DNA of 64,000 nucleotides from assembly GCF_051020975.1 (NCBI RefSeq), contig NW_027478161.1, forward strand, positions 7,626,001 to 7,690,000, in the 5' to 3' direction. Below the pieces are notes generated by a model, which had not been told where the DNA came from, made no database searches, and was given only the letters and a program-made list of their open reading frames with translations. Origin of the DNA: Osmia lignaria lignaria. Lineage: Eukaryota; Arthropoda; Insecta; Hymenoptera; Megachilidae. The stretch's first letter is position 1. Each line of letters opens with the position of its first letter. A program made the position numbers and the translations under genes. Below are positions 1-10,500 of this stretch, one piece after another.

Positions 1-286
1 TATTTCGAGATATTTCTTCTTCTTGTTGTTCTTCTTCTGCACAGCTAAGCTGGAAGTGGCATTTACAGCTCGCAACAGTGCAGAGTTATCTCAAAGAAAG
101 GGGCCACGGTGTATCTGTATCTCTATTATGTTGGTGCGGCTTCGGAACTTTTAAATATCTTGATATATCTCGAGAACTACGCATCTGATCAAAAAATATC
201 ATAGAACATAAAAAGTAGGAAACTTAATTCTCTACAAATAAAGTCTCTTAACATTTTGCCATAGCTCGCTTCGTTTCCGAGATATT

Positions 287-427
287 TGCAGATTTATCTC
301 AAGGGAAGGGGCCTGACGGACATATTTCGAGATATTTCTTCTTCTTGTTGTTCTTCTTCTGCACAGCTAAGCTGGAAGTGGCATTTGCGGCTCGCACTAG
401 TGCAGAGTTATCTCAAAGAAAGGGGCC
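287..427. repeat. Internal direct duplication within the monomer (offset 114 bp)
   Basis: The 27 bases at 287-313 and those at 401-427 align without gaps and differ at only three positions (24/27 identical). The shared words are TGCAGA, TTATCTCAA and AAGGGGCC. Upstream of both arms there is a further gapped similarity, a CATTT...AGCTCGC stretch, 126 bp apart in the neighbouring type-B copy (585 and 711). The pair recurs in every monomer. This suggests that the 322-bp unit arose partly by duplication of a shorter ancestral segment that later diverged. The alignment was made by eye; extension beyond the 27-bp core needs a self-alignment of the consensus. Confidence 0.8.
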
Positions 428-497
428 ACGGTGTTTCTGTATCTCTATTATGTTGGTGCGGCGTCGGAACTTTTAAATATCTCGATATATCTCGAAA
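325..497. repeat. Inverted repeat pair TTTCGAGATAT / ATATCTCGAAA at half-monomer spacing
   Basis: The 11 bases at 325-335 are exactly the reverse complement of 487-497, and the match extends to 13 of 14 with one mismatch. Arm centres are 162 bp apart. The next copy's forward arm lies 160 bp after the second arm, so in type-B stretches the box alternates strand about every half monomer. In type-A copies the second arm reads ATATCTCGAGA, which keeps 10 of 11 positions and creates a TCTCGAGA palindrome. Such a dyad could be a binding site or a recombination intermediate, but the sequence alone does not say which. Confidence 0.8.
335..360 (+). repeat. Pyrimidine-rich triplet tract (TTC/TTG), present in each monomer
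   Basis: After the CGAGATATT box each copy carries a run of TTC triplets broken by two TTG triplets and followed by TTC again, then TGCACAG. Nearly all plus-strand bases are pyrimidines, with only two G in about 26. The tract hardly varies along the array. Variants are TTCCTC in the TTAGCTC-type copies and in some copies near 21.9, 24.2 and 27.4 kb, GTCCCTC near 28.04 and 29.65 kb, and TTATTCTTG in copies such as 35705 and 42146. Its constant length is notable for a triplet-like run, which would be expected to slip. Confidence 0.75.
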
Positions 498-3010
498 ACT
501 ACGCTTCTGATCAAAAAATATCATAGAACATAAAAAGTAGAAAACTTAATTCTCTACAACAAAGGTCTCTTAACATTTTGCCATAGCTCGCTTCGTTTCC
601 GAGATATATGCAGATTTATCTCAAGGGAAGGGGCCTGACGGACATATTTCGAGATATTTCTTCTTCTTGTTGTTCTTCTTCTGCGCAGCTAAGCTGGAAG
701 TGGCATTTGCAGCTCGCAATAGTGCACAGTTATCTCAAAGAAAGGGGCCACGGTGTTTCTGTATCTCTATTATGTTGGTGCGGCTCCGGAACTTTTAAAT
801 ATCTCGATATATCTCGAAAACTACGCTTCTGATCAAAAAATATCATAGAACATAACTTGTAGGAAACATAATTCTCTACATGAAAGGTCTCTTAACATTT
901 TGCCATAGCTCGCTTCGTTTCCGAGATATTTGCAGATATATCTCAAGGGAAGGGGCCTGACGGACATATTTCGAGATATTTCTTCTTCTTGTTGTTCTTC
1001 TTCTGCACAGCTAAACTGGAAGTGGCATTTCCAGCTCGCAATAGTGCACAGTTATCTCAAAGAAAGGGGCCACGGTGTTTCTGTATCTCTATTATGTTGG
1101 TGCGGCTTCGGAACTTTTAAATATCTTGGTATATCTCGAGAACTACGCATCTGATCAAAAAATATCATAGAACATAAAAAGTAGGAAATTTAATTCTCCA
1201 CAAATAAAGTCTCTTAACATTTTGCCATAGCTCGCTTCGTTTCCGAGATATTTGCAGATTTATCTCAAGGGAAGGGGCCTGACGGACATATTTCGGGACA
1301 TTTCTTCTTCTTGTTGTTCTTCTTATGCACAGCTAAGCTGGAAGTGGCATTTGCAGCTCGCAATAGTGCACAGTTATCTCAAAGAAAGGGGCCACGGTGT
1401 TTCTGTATCTCTATTATGTTGGTGCGGCTTCGGAACTTTTAAATATCTTGATATATCTCGAGAACTACGCATCTGATCAAAAAATCTCATAGAACATAAA
1501 AAGTAGGAAACTTAATTCTCTACAAAAAAGGTCTCTCAACATTTTGCCATAGCTCGCTTCGTTTCCGAGATATATGCAGATTTATCTCAAGGGAAGGGGC
1601 CTGACGGACATATGTCGAGATATTTCTTCTTCTTGTTGTTCTTCTTCTGCGCAGCTAAGCTGGAAGTGGCATTTGCAGCTCGCAATAGTGCAGAGTTATC
1701 TCAAAGTAAGGGGCCACGGTGTTTCTGTATCTCTATTATGTTGGTGCGGCGTCGGATCTTTTAAATATCTCGATATATCTCCAAAACTACGCTTCTGATC
1801 AAAAAATATCATAGAACATAACTTGTAGGAAACATAATTCTCTACAAAAAAGGTCTCTTAACATTTTGCCATAGCTCGCTTCGTTTCCGAGATATTTGCA
1901 GATATATCTCAAGGGAAGGGGCCTGACGGACATATTTCGAGATATTTCTTCTTCTTGTTGCTCTTCTTCTGCACAGCTAAACTGGAAGTCGCATTTCCAG
2001 CTCGCAATAGTGCAGATTTATCTCAAAGAAAGGGGCCACGGTGTTTCTGTATCTCTGTTATGTTGGTGCGGCGTCGGAACTTTTAAATATCTCGATATAT
2101 CTCGAAAACTACGCTTCTGATCAAAAAATATCATAGAACATAAAAAGTAGAAAACTTAATTCTCTACAACAAAGGTCTCTTAACATTTTGCCATAGCTCG
2201 CTTCGTTTCCGAGATATATGCAGATTTATCTCAAGGGAAGGGGCCTGACGGACATATTTCGAGATATTTCTTCTTCTTGTTGTTCTTCTTCTGCGCAGCT
2301 AAGCTGGAAGTGGCATTTGCAGCTCGCAATAGTGCACAGTTATCTCAAAGAAAGGGGCCACGGTGTTTCTGTATCTCTATTATGTTGGTGCGGCTCCGGA
2401 ACTTTTAAATATCTCGATATATCTCGAAAACTACGCTTCTGATCAAAAAATATCATAGAACATAACTTGTAGGAAACATAATTCTCTACATGAAAGGTCT
2501 CTTAACATTTTGCCATAGCTCGCTTCGTTTCCGAGATATTTGCAGATATATCTCAAGGGAAGGGGCCTGACGGACATATTTCGAGATATTTCTTCTTCTT
2601 GTTGTTCTTCTTCTGCACAGCTAAACTGGAAGTGGCATTTCCAGCTCGCAATAGTGCACAGTTATCTCAAAGAAAGGGGCCACGGTGTTTCTGTATCTCT
2701 ATTATGTTGGTGCGGCTTCGGAACTTTTAAATATCTTGGTATATCTCGAGAACTACGCATCTGATCAAAAAATATCATAGAACATAAAAAGTAGGAAATT
2801 TAATTCTCCACAAATAAAGTCTCTTAACATTTTGCCATAGCTCGCTTCGTTTCCGAGATATTTGCAGATTTATCTCAAGGGAAGGGGCCTGACGGACATA
2901 TTTCGGGACATTTCTTCTTCTTGTTGTTCTTCTTATGCACAGCTAAGCTGGAAGTGGCATTTGCAGCTCGCAATAGTGCACAGTTATCTCAAAGAAAGGG
3001 GCCACGGTGT
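448..3010. repeat. 5-monomer (1610-bp) duplication, left end
   Basis: Bases 448-1400 and 2058-3010 match at an offset of 1610 bp, five monomers. Shared private variants include GTAGAAAACTTAATTC, the CAACAAAGG tail, GTGCACAG instead of GTGCAGAG, GGGACATTTC near 1288 and 2898, and TCTTATGCAC near 1322 and 2932. The match is bounded by a difference at 447/2057 and by GTGTTTCTG against GTGTATCTG at 1401/3011. The monomers between the two blocks differ, so this is one duplicated stretch of about three monomers and not a clean multi-copy HOR. Confidence 0.85.
608..832 (+). other. Recurrent 74-codon open frame in the monomer; probably not a gene
   Basis: This copy reads from ATG to TGA for 74 codons. 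The same frame is open in about 180 of the 198 complete copies, giving near-identical Cys- and Ser-rich peptides. Only a few copies start with ATG (608, 1574 and 2218) and one with GTG (31198); most have TTG there. At least 17 copies carry a stop inside it (for example 3828, 4150, 7048, 16386, 20894, 21860, 31520, 47943, 51485 and 56959), and several others are shortened by CTTTTTAATATC or a frameshift. Because 322 is not a multiple of three, the frame shifts at each monomer. I see no recognised domain, promoter or intron signal. Openness is best explained by copying of one sequence. A translated satellite transcript is possible but unsupported. Confidence 0.3.
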
Positions 3011-3827
3011 ATCTGTATCTCTATTATGTTGGTGCGGCTTCGGAACTTTTAAATATCTTGATATATCTCGAGAACTACGCATCTGATCAAAAAATATCAT
3101 AGAATATAAAAAGTAGGAAACTTAATTCTCTAGAAATAAAGTCTCTTAACATTTTGCCATAGCTCGCTTCGTTTCCGAGATATTTGCAGGTTTATCTCAA
3201 GGGAAGGGGCCTGACGGACATATTTCGAGATATTTCTTCTTCTTGTTGTTCTTCTTCTGCACAGCTAAACTGGAAGTGGCATTTCCAGCTCGCAATAGTG
3301 CAGAGTTATCTCAAAGAAAGGGGCCACGGTGTTTCTGTATCTCTATTATGTTGGTGCGGCTTCGGAACTTTTAAATATCTTGATATATCTCGAGAACTAC
3401 GCATCTGATCAAACAATATCATAGAACATAAAACGTAGGAAACTTAATTCTCTACAAATAAAGTCTCTTAACATTTTGCCATAGCTCGCTTCGTTTCCGA
3501 GATATTTGCAGATTTATCTCAAGGGAAGGGGCCTGACGGACATATTTCGAGATATTTCTTCTTCTTGTTGTTCTTCTTCTGCACAGCTAAGCTGGAAGTG
3601 GCATTTGCAGCTCGCAATAGTGCAGAGTTATCTCAAAGAAAGGGGCCACGGTGTTTCTGTATCTCTATTACGTTGGTGCGGCTTCGGAACTTTTAAATAT
3701 CTTGATATATCTCGAGAACTACGCATCTGATCAAAAAATATCATAGAACATAAAAAGTAGGAAACTTAATTCTCTACAAAAAAGGTCTCTTAACATTTTC
3801 CCATAGCTGGCCTCCTTTCCGAGATAT

Positions 3828-4471
3828 TTGCAGATTTAGCTCAAGGGAAGGGGCCTGACGGACATATTCCGAGATATTTCTTCTTCTTGTTGTTCCTCTT
3901 CTGCACAGCTAAGCTGGAAGTGGCATTTGCAGCTCGCAATAGTGCAGAGTTATCTCAAAGAAAGAGGCCACGGTGTTTCTGTATCTCTATTACGTTGGTG
4001 CGGCTTCGGAACTTTTAAATATCTTGATATATCTCGAGAACTACGCATCTGATCAAAAAATATCATAAAACATAAAAAGTAGGAAACTTAATTCTCTACA
4101 AAAAAGGTCTCTTAACATTTTCCCATAGCTGGCATCGTTTCCGAGATATTTGCAGATTTAGCTCAAGGGAAGGGGCCTGACGGACCTATTCCGAGATATT
4201 TCTTCTTCTTGTTGTTCCTCTTCTGCACAGCTAAGCTGGAAGTGGCATTTGCTGCTCGCAATAGTGCAGAGTTATCTCAAAGAAAGAGGCCACGGTGTTT
4301 CTGTATCTCTATTATGTTGGTGCGGCTTCGGAACTTTTAAATATATCGATATATCTCGAAAACTACGCTTCTGATCAAAAAATATCAGAGAACGTAAATT
4401 GTAGGAAACATAATTCTCTACAAAAAAGGTCTCTTAACATTTTGCCATAGCTCGCTTCGTTTCCGAGATAT
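3828..4471. repeat. Two divergent TTAGCTC-type monomers
   Basis: The copies starting at 3828 and 4150 carry a linked set of differences: TTAGCTCAAGG in place of TTATCTCAAGG, ATTCCGAGATATTTC, TTGTTCCTCTTCTG, and just upstream CATTTTCCCATAGCTGG in place of CATTTTGCCATAGCTCG. The first also has CCTCCTTTCCGAG upstream. The same TTAGCTC subtype reappears singly near 16386, 19284, 47943, 49875 and 56959. The T-to-G change makes an in-frame TAG that closes the open frame present in most other copies. Confidence 0.85.
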
Positions 4472-4501
4472 TTGCAGATTTATCTCAAGGGAAGGGGCCT
4501 A

Positions 4502-7500
4502 ACGGACATATTTCGAGATATTTCTTCTTCTTGTTGTTCTTCTTCTGCACAGCTAAGCTGGAAGTGGCATTTGCAGCTCGCAATAGTGCAGAGTTATCTC
4601 AAAGAAAGGGGCCACGGTGTTTCTGTATCTCTATTATGTTGGTGCGGCTTCGGAACTTTTAAATATCTCGATATATCTCGAAAACTACGCTTCTGATCAA
4701 AAAGTATCATAGAACGTAAATTGTAGGAAACATAATTCTCTACAAAAAAGGTCTCTTAACATTTTGCCATAGCTCGCTTTGTTTCCGAGATATTTGCTGA
4801 TTTATCTCAAGGGAAGGGGCCTGACGGACATATTTCGAGATATTTCTTCTTCTTGTTGTTCTTCTTCTGCACAGCTAAGCTGGAAGTGGCATTTGCAGGT
4901 CGCAATAGTGCAGAGTTATCTCAAAGAAAGGGGCCACGGTGTTTCTGTATCTCTATTATGTTGGTGCGGCTTCGGAACTTTTAAATATCTCGGTATATCT
5001 CGAAAACTACGCTTCTGATCAAAATATATCAGAGAACGTAAATTGTAGGAAACATAATTCTCTACAAAAAAGGTCTCTTAACATTTTGCCATAGCTCGCT
5101 TCGTTTCCGAGATATTTGCAGATTTATCTCAAGGGAAGGGGCCTGACGGACATATTTCGAGATATTTCTTCTTCTTGTTGTTCTTCTTCTGCACAGCTAA
5201 GCTGGAAGTGGCATTTGCAGCTCGCAATAGTGCAGAGTTATCTCAAAGAAAGGGGCCACGGTGTTTCTGTATCTCTATTACGTTGGTGCGGCTTCGGAAC
5301 TTTTAAATATCTCGATATATCTCGAAAACTACGCTTCTGATCAAAAAATATCATAGAACGTAAATTGTAGGAAACATAATTCTCTACAAAAAAGGTCTCT
5401 TAACATTTTGCCATAGCTCGCTTCGTTTCCGAGATATTTGCAGATTTATCTCAAGGGAAGGGGTCTGACGGACATATTTCGAGATATTTCTTCTTCTTGT
5501 TGTTCTTCTTCTGCACAGCTAAGCTCGAAGTGGCATTTGCAGCGCGCAATAGTGCAGAGTTATCTCAAAGAAAGAGGCCACGGTGTTTCTGTACCTCTAT
5601 TATGTTGGTGCAGCTTCGGAACTTTTAAATATCTTGATATATCTCGAGAACTACGCATCTGATCAAAAAATATCATATAAGATAAAAAGTAGGAAACTTA
5701 ATTCTCTACAAAAAAGGTCTCTTAACATTTTGCCATAGCTCGCTTCGTTTCCGAGATATTTGCAGATTTATCTCAAGGGAAGGGGTCTGACGGACATATT
5801 TCGAGATATTTCTTCTTCTTGTTGTTCTTCTTCTGCACAGCTAAGCTCGAAGTGGCATTTGCAGCGCGCAATAGTGCAGAGTTATCTCAAAGAAAGAGGC
5901 CACGGTGTTTCTGTACCTCTATTATGTTGGTGCAGCTTCGGAACTTTTAAATATCTTGATATATCTCGAGAACTACGCATCTGATCAAAAAATATCATAG
6001 AAGATAAAAAGTAGGAAACTTAATTCTCTACAAAAAAGGTCTCTTAAGATTTTGCCATAGCTCGCTTCGTTTCCGAGATATTTGCAGATTTATCTCAAGG
6101 GAAGTGGCCTGACGGACATATTTCGAGATATTTCTTCTTCTTGTTGTTCTTCTTCTGCACAGCTAAGCTGGAAGTGGCATTTGCAGCTCGCAATAGTGCA
6201 GAGTTATCTCAAAGAAAGAGGCCACGGTGTTTCTGTACCTCTATTATGTTGGTGCAGCTTCGGAACTTTTAAATATCTTGATATATCTCGAGAACTACTC
6301 TTCTGATCAAAAAATATCATAGAACGTAAATTGTAGGAAACATAATTCTCTAGAAAAAAGGTGTCTTAACATTTTGCCATAGCTCGCTTCGTTTCCGAGA
6401 TATTTGCAGATTTATCTCAAGGGAAGGGGTCTGACGGACATATTTCGAGATATTTCTTCTTCTTGTTGTTCTTCTTCTGCACAGCTAAGCTCGAAGTGGC
6501 ATTTGCAGCGCGCAATAGTGCAGAGTTATCTCAAAGAAAGAGGCCACGGTGTTTCTGTACCTCTATTATGTTGGTGCAGCTTCGGAACTTTTAAATATCT
6601 TGATATATCTCGAGAACTACGCATCTGATCAAAAAATATCATAGAAGATAAAAAGTAGGAAACCAAATTCTCTACAAAAAAGGTGTCTTAACATTTTGCC
6701 ATAGCTTGCTTCGTTTCCGAGATATTTGCAGATTTATCTCAAGGGAATGGGCCTAACGGACATATTTCGAGATATTTCTTCTTCTTGTTGTTCTTCTTCT
6801 GCACAGCTAAGCTGGAAGTGGCATTTGCAGCTCGCAATAGTGCAGAGTTATCTCAAAGAAAGGGGCCACGGTGTTTCTGTATCTCTATTATGTTGGTGCG
6901 GCTTCGGAACTTTTAAATATCTCGATATATCTCGAAAACTACGCTTCTGATCAAAAAATATCATAGAACGTAAATTGTAGCAAACATAATTCTCTACAAA
7001 AAAGGTCTCTTAACATTTTGCCATAGCTCGCTTCGTTTCCGAGATATTTGCAGATTTATCTCAAGGGAAGGGGTCTGACGGACATATTTCGAGATATTTC
7101 TTCTTCTTGTTGTTCTTCTTCTGCACAGCTAAGCTCGAAGTGGCATTTGCAGCGCGCAATAGTGCAGAGTTATCTCAAAGAAAGAGGCCACGGTGTTTCT
7201 GTACCTCTATTATGTTGATGCAGCTTCGGAACTTTTAAATATCTTGATATATCTCGAGAACTACGCATCTGATCAAAAAATGTCATAGAAGATAAAAAGT
7301 AGGAAACTTAATTCTCTACAAAAAAGGTCTCTTAATATTTTGCCATAGCTCGCTTCGTTTCCGAGATATTTGCAGATTTATCTCAAGGGAAGTGGCCTGA
7401 CGGACATATTTCGAGATATTTCTTCTTCTTGTTGTTCTTCTTCTGCACAGCTAAGCTGGAAGTGGCATTTGCAGCTCGCAATAGTGCAGAGTTATCTCAA

Positions 7501-10500
7501 AGAAAGGGGCCACGGTGTTTCTGTATCTCTATTATGTTGGTGCGGCTTCGGAACTTTTAAATATCTCGGTATATCTCGAAAACTACGCTTCTGATCAAAA
7601 TATATCAGAGAGCGTAAATTGTAGGAAACATAATTCTCTACAAAAAAGGTCTCTTAACATTTTGCCATAGCTCGCTTCGTTTCCGAGATATTTGCAGATT
7701 TATCTCAAGGGAAGGGGCCTGACGGACATATTTCGAGATATTTCTTCTTCTTGTTGTTCTTCTTCTGCACAGCTAAGCTGGAAGTGGCATTTGCAGCTCG
7801 CAATAGTGCAGAGTTATCTCAAAGAAAGGGGCCACGGTGTTTCTGTATCTCTATTACGTTGGTGCGGCTTCGGAACTTTTAAATATCTTGATATATCTCG
7901 AGAACTACGCATCTGATCAAAAAATATCATAGAACATAAAAAGTAGGAAACTTAATTCTCTGCAAAAAAGGTCTCTTAACATTTTGCCGTAGCTCGCTTC
8001 GTTTCCGAGATATTTGCAGATTTATCTCAAGGGAAGGGGCCTGACGGACATATTTCCAAATATTTCTTCTTCTTGTTGTTCTTCTTCTGCACAGCTAAGC
8101 TGGAAGTGGCATTTGCAGCTCGCAATAGTGCAGAGTTATCTCAAAGAAAGGGGCCACGGTGTTTCTGTATCTCTATTATGTTGGTGCGGCTTCGGAACTT
8201 TTAAATATCTCGATATATCTCGAAAACTACGCTTCTGATAAAAAAATATCATAGAACGTAAATTGTAGGAAACATAATTCTCTACAAAAAAGGTCTCTTG
8301 ACATTTTGCCATAGCTCGCTTCGTTTCCGAGATATTTGCAGATTTATCTCAAGGGAAGGGGTCTGACGGACATATTTCGAGATATTTCTTCTTCTTGTTG
8401 TTCTTCTTCTGCACAGCTAAGCTCGAAGTGGCATTTGCAGCGCGCAATAGTGCAGAGTTATCTCAAAGAAAGAGGCCACGGTGTTTCTGTACCTCTATTA
8501 TGTTGGTGCAGCTTCGGAACTTTTAAATATCTTGATATATCTCGAGAACTACGCATCTGATCAAAAAATATCATAGAAGATAAAAAGTAGGAAACTTAAT
8601 TCTCTACAAAAAAGGTCTCTTAAGATTTTGCCATAGCTCGCTTCGTTTCCGAGATATTTGCAGATTTATCTCAAGGGAAGTGGCCTGACGGACATATTTC
8701 GAGATATTTCTTCTTCTTGTTGTTCTTCTTCTGCACAGCTAAGCTGGAAGTGGCATTTGCAGCTCGCAATAGTGCAGAGTTATCTCAAAGAAAGGGGCCA
8801 CGGTGTTTCTGTATCTCTATTATGTTGGTGCGGCTTCGGAACTTTTAAATATCTCGATATATCTCGAAAACTACGCTTCTGATCAAAAAGTATCATAGAA
8901 CGTAAATTGTAGGAAACATAATTCTCTACAAAAAAGGTCTCTTAACATTTTGCCATAGCTCGCTTTGTTTCCGAGATATTTGCTGATTTATCTCAAGGGA
9001 AGGGGCCTGACGGACATATTTCGAGATATTTCTTCTTCTTGTTGTTCTTCTTCTGCACAGCTAAGCTGGAAGTGGCATTTGCAGGTCGCAATAGTGCAGA
9101 GTTATCTCAAAGAAAGGGGCCACGGTGTTTCTGTATCTCTATTATGTTGGTGCGGCTTCGGAACTTTTAAATATCTCGGTATATCTCGAAAACTACGCTT
9201 CTGATCAAAATATATCAGAGAACGTAAATTGTAGGAAACATAATTCTCTACAAAAAAGGTCTCTTAACATTTTGCCATAGCTCGCTTCGTTTCCGAGATA
9301 TTTGCAGATTTATCTCAAGGGAAGGGGCCTGACGGACATATTTCGAGATATTTCTTCTTCTTGTTGTTCTTCTTCTGCACAGCTAAGCTGGAAGTGGCAT
9401 TTGCAGCTCGCAATAGTGCAGAGTTATCTCAAAGAAAGGGGCCACGGTGTTTCTGTATCTCTATTACGTTGGTGCGGCTTCGGAACTTTTAAATATCTCG
9501 ATATATCTCGAAAACTACGCTTCTGATCAAAAAATATCATAGAACGTAAATTGTAGGAAACATAATTCTCTACAAAAAAGGTCTCTTAACATTTTGCCAT
9601 AGCTCGCTTCGTTTCCGAGATATTTGCAGATTTATCTCAAGGGAAGGGGTCTGACGGACATATTTCGAGATATTTCTTCTTCTTGTTGTTCTTCTTCTGC
9701 ACAGCTAAGCTCGAAGTGGCATTTGCAGCGCGCAATAGTGCAGAGTTATCTCAAAGAAAGAGGCCACGGTGTTTCTGTACCTCTATTATGTTGGTGCAGC
9801 TTCGGAACTTTTAAATATCTTGATATATCTCGAGAACTACGCATCTGATCAAAAAATATCATATAAGATAAAAAGTAGGAAACTTAATTCTCTACAAAAA
9901 AGGTCTCTTAACATTTTGCCATAGCTCGCTTCGTTTCCGAGATATTTGCAGATTTATCTCAAGGGAAGGGGTCTGACGGACATATTTCGAGATATTTCTT
10001 CTTCTTGTTGTTCTTCTTCTGCACAGCTAAGCTCGAAGTGGCATTTGCAGCGCGCAATAGTGCAGAGTTATCTCAAAGAAAGAGGCCACGGTGTTTCTGT
10101 ACCTCTATTATGTTGGTGCAGCTTCGGAACTTTTAAATATCTTGATATATCTCGAGAACTACGCATCTGATCAAAAAATATCATAGAAGATAAAAAGTAG
10201 GAAACTTAATTCTCTACAAAAAAGGTCTCTTAAGATTTTGCCATAGCTCGCTTCGTTTCCGAGATATTTGCAGATTTATCTCAAGGGAAGTGGCCTGACG
10301 GACATATTTCGAGATATTTCTTCTTCTTGTTGTTCTTCTTCTGCACAGCTAAGCTGGAAGTGGCATTTGCAGCTCGCAATAGTGCAGAGTTATCTCAAAG
10401 AAAGAGGCCACGGTGTTTCTGTACCTCTATTATGTTGGTGCAGCTTCGGAACTTTTAAATATCTTGATATATCTCGAGAACTACTCTTCTGATCAAAAAA

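Larger units (their letters stand above)
286..607. repeat. Reference monomer used here for internal landmarks (type-B right half)
   Basis: This full 322-bp copy serves as a coordinate frame. From left: TGCAG block and first GGGGCC (287-313); TTTCGAGATAT box (325-335); pyrimidine-rich TTC/TTG triplet tract (335-360); CACAGCTAAGCTGG segment (362-375); second TGCAG...GGGGCC block (401-427); TATCTC word (440-445); ATTATGTTGGTGCGGC segment (446-461); tandem ATATCTCGA boxes (477-485 and 487-495); TGATCA followed by an A6 run (513-518); an A5 run (532-536); then the CATTTTGCCATAGCTCGC segment and the GAGATA box of the next copy (601-606). The right half has the type-B signs CTCGATATATCTCGAAAA and GCTTCTG, but keeps the type-A tail ATAAAAAGTAG, so it is itself slightly mosaic. 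Confidence 0.9.

Noticed and set aside
325..341. CENP-B box-like motif at TTCGAGATATTTCTT
   Set aside because: It fits the TTCG and central A positions of the known box, but the required CGGG end reads TCTT; no better match was seen on either strand.
455..475. RNA polymerase III B-box-like word in GGTGCGGCTTCGGAAC
   Set aside because: It only weakly resembles the GGTTCGANNCC consensus, and there is no A box at the right distance or tRNA-like folding partner that I could see.
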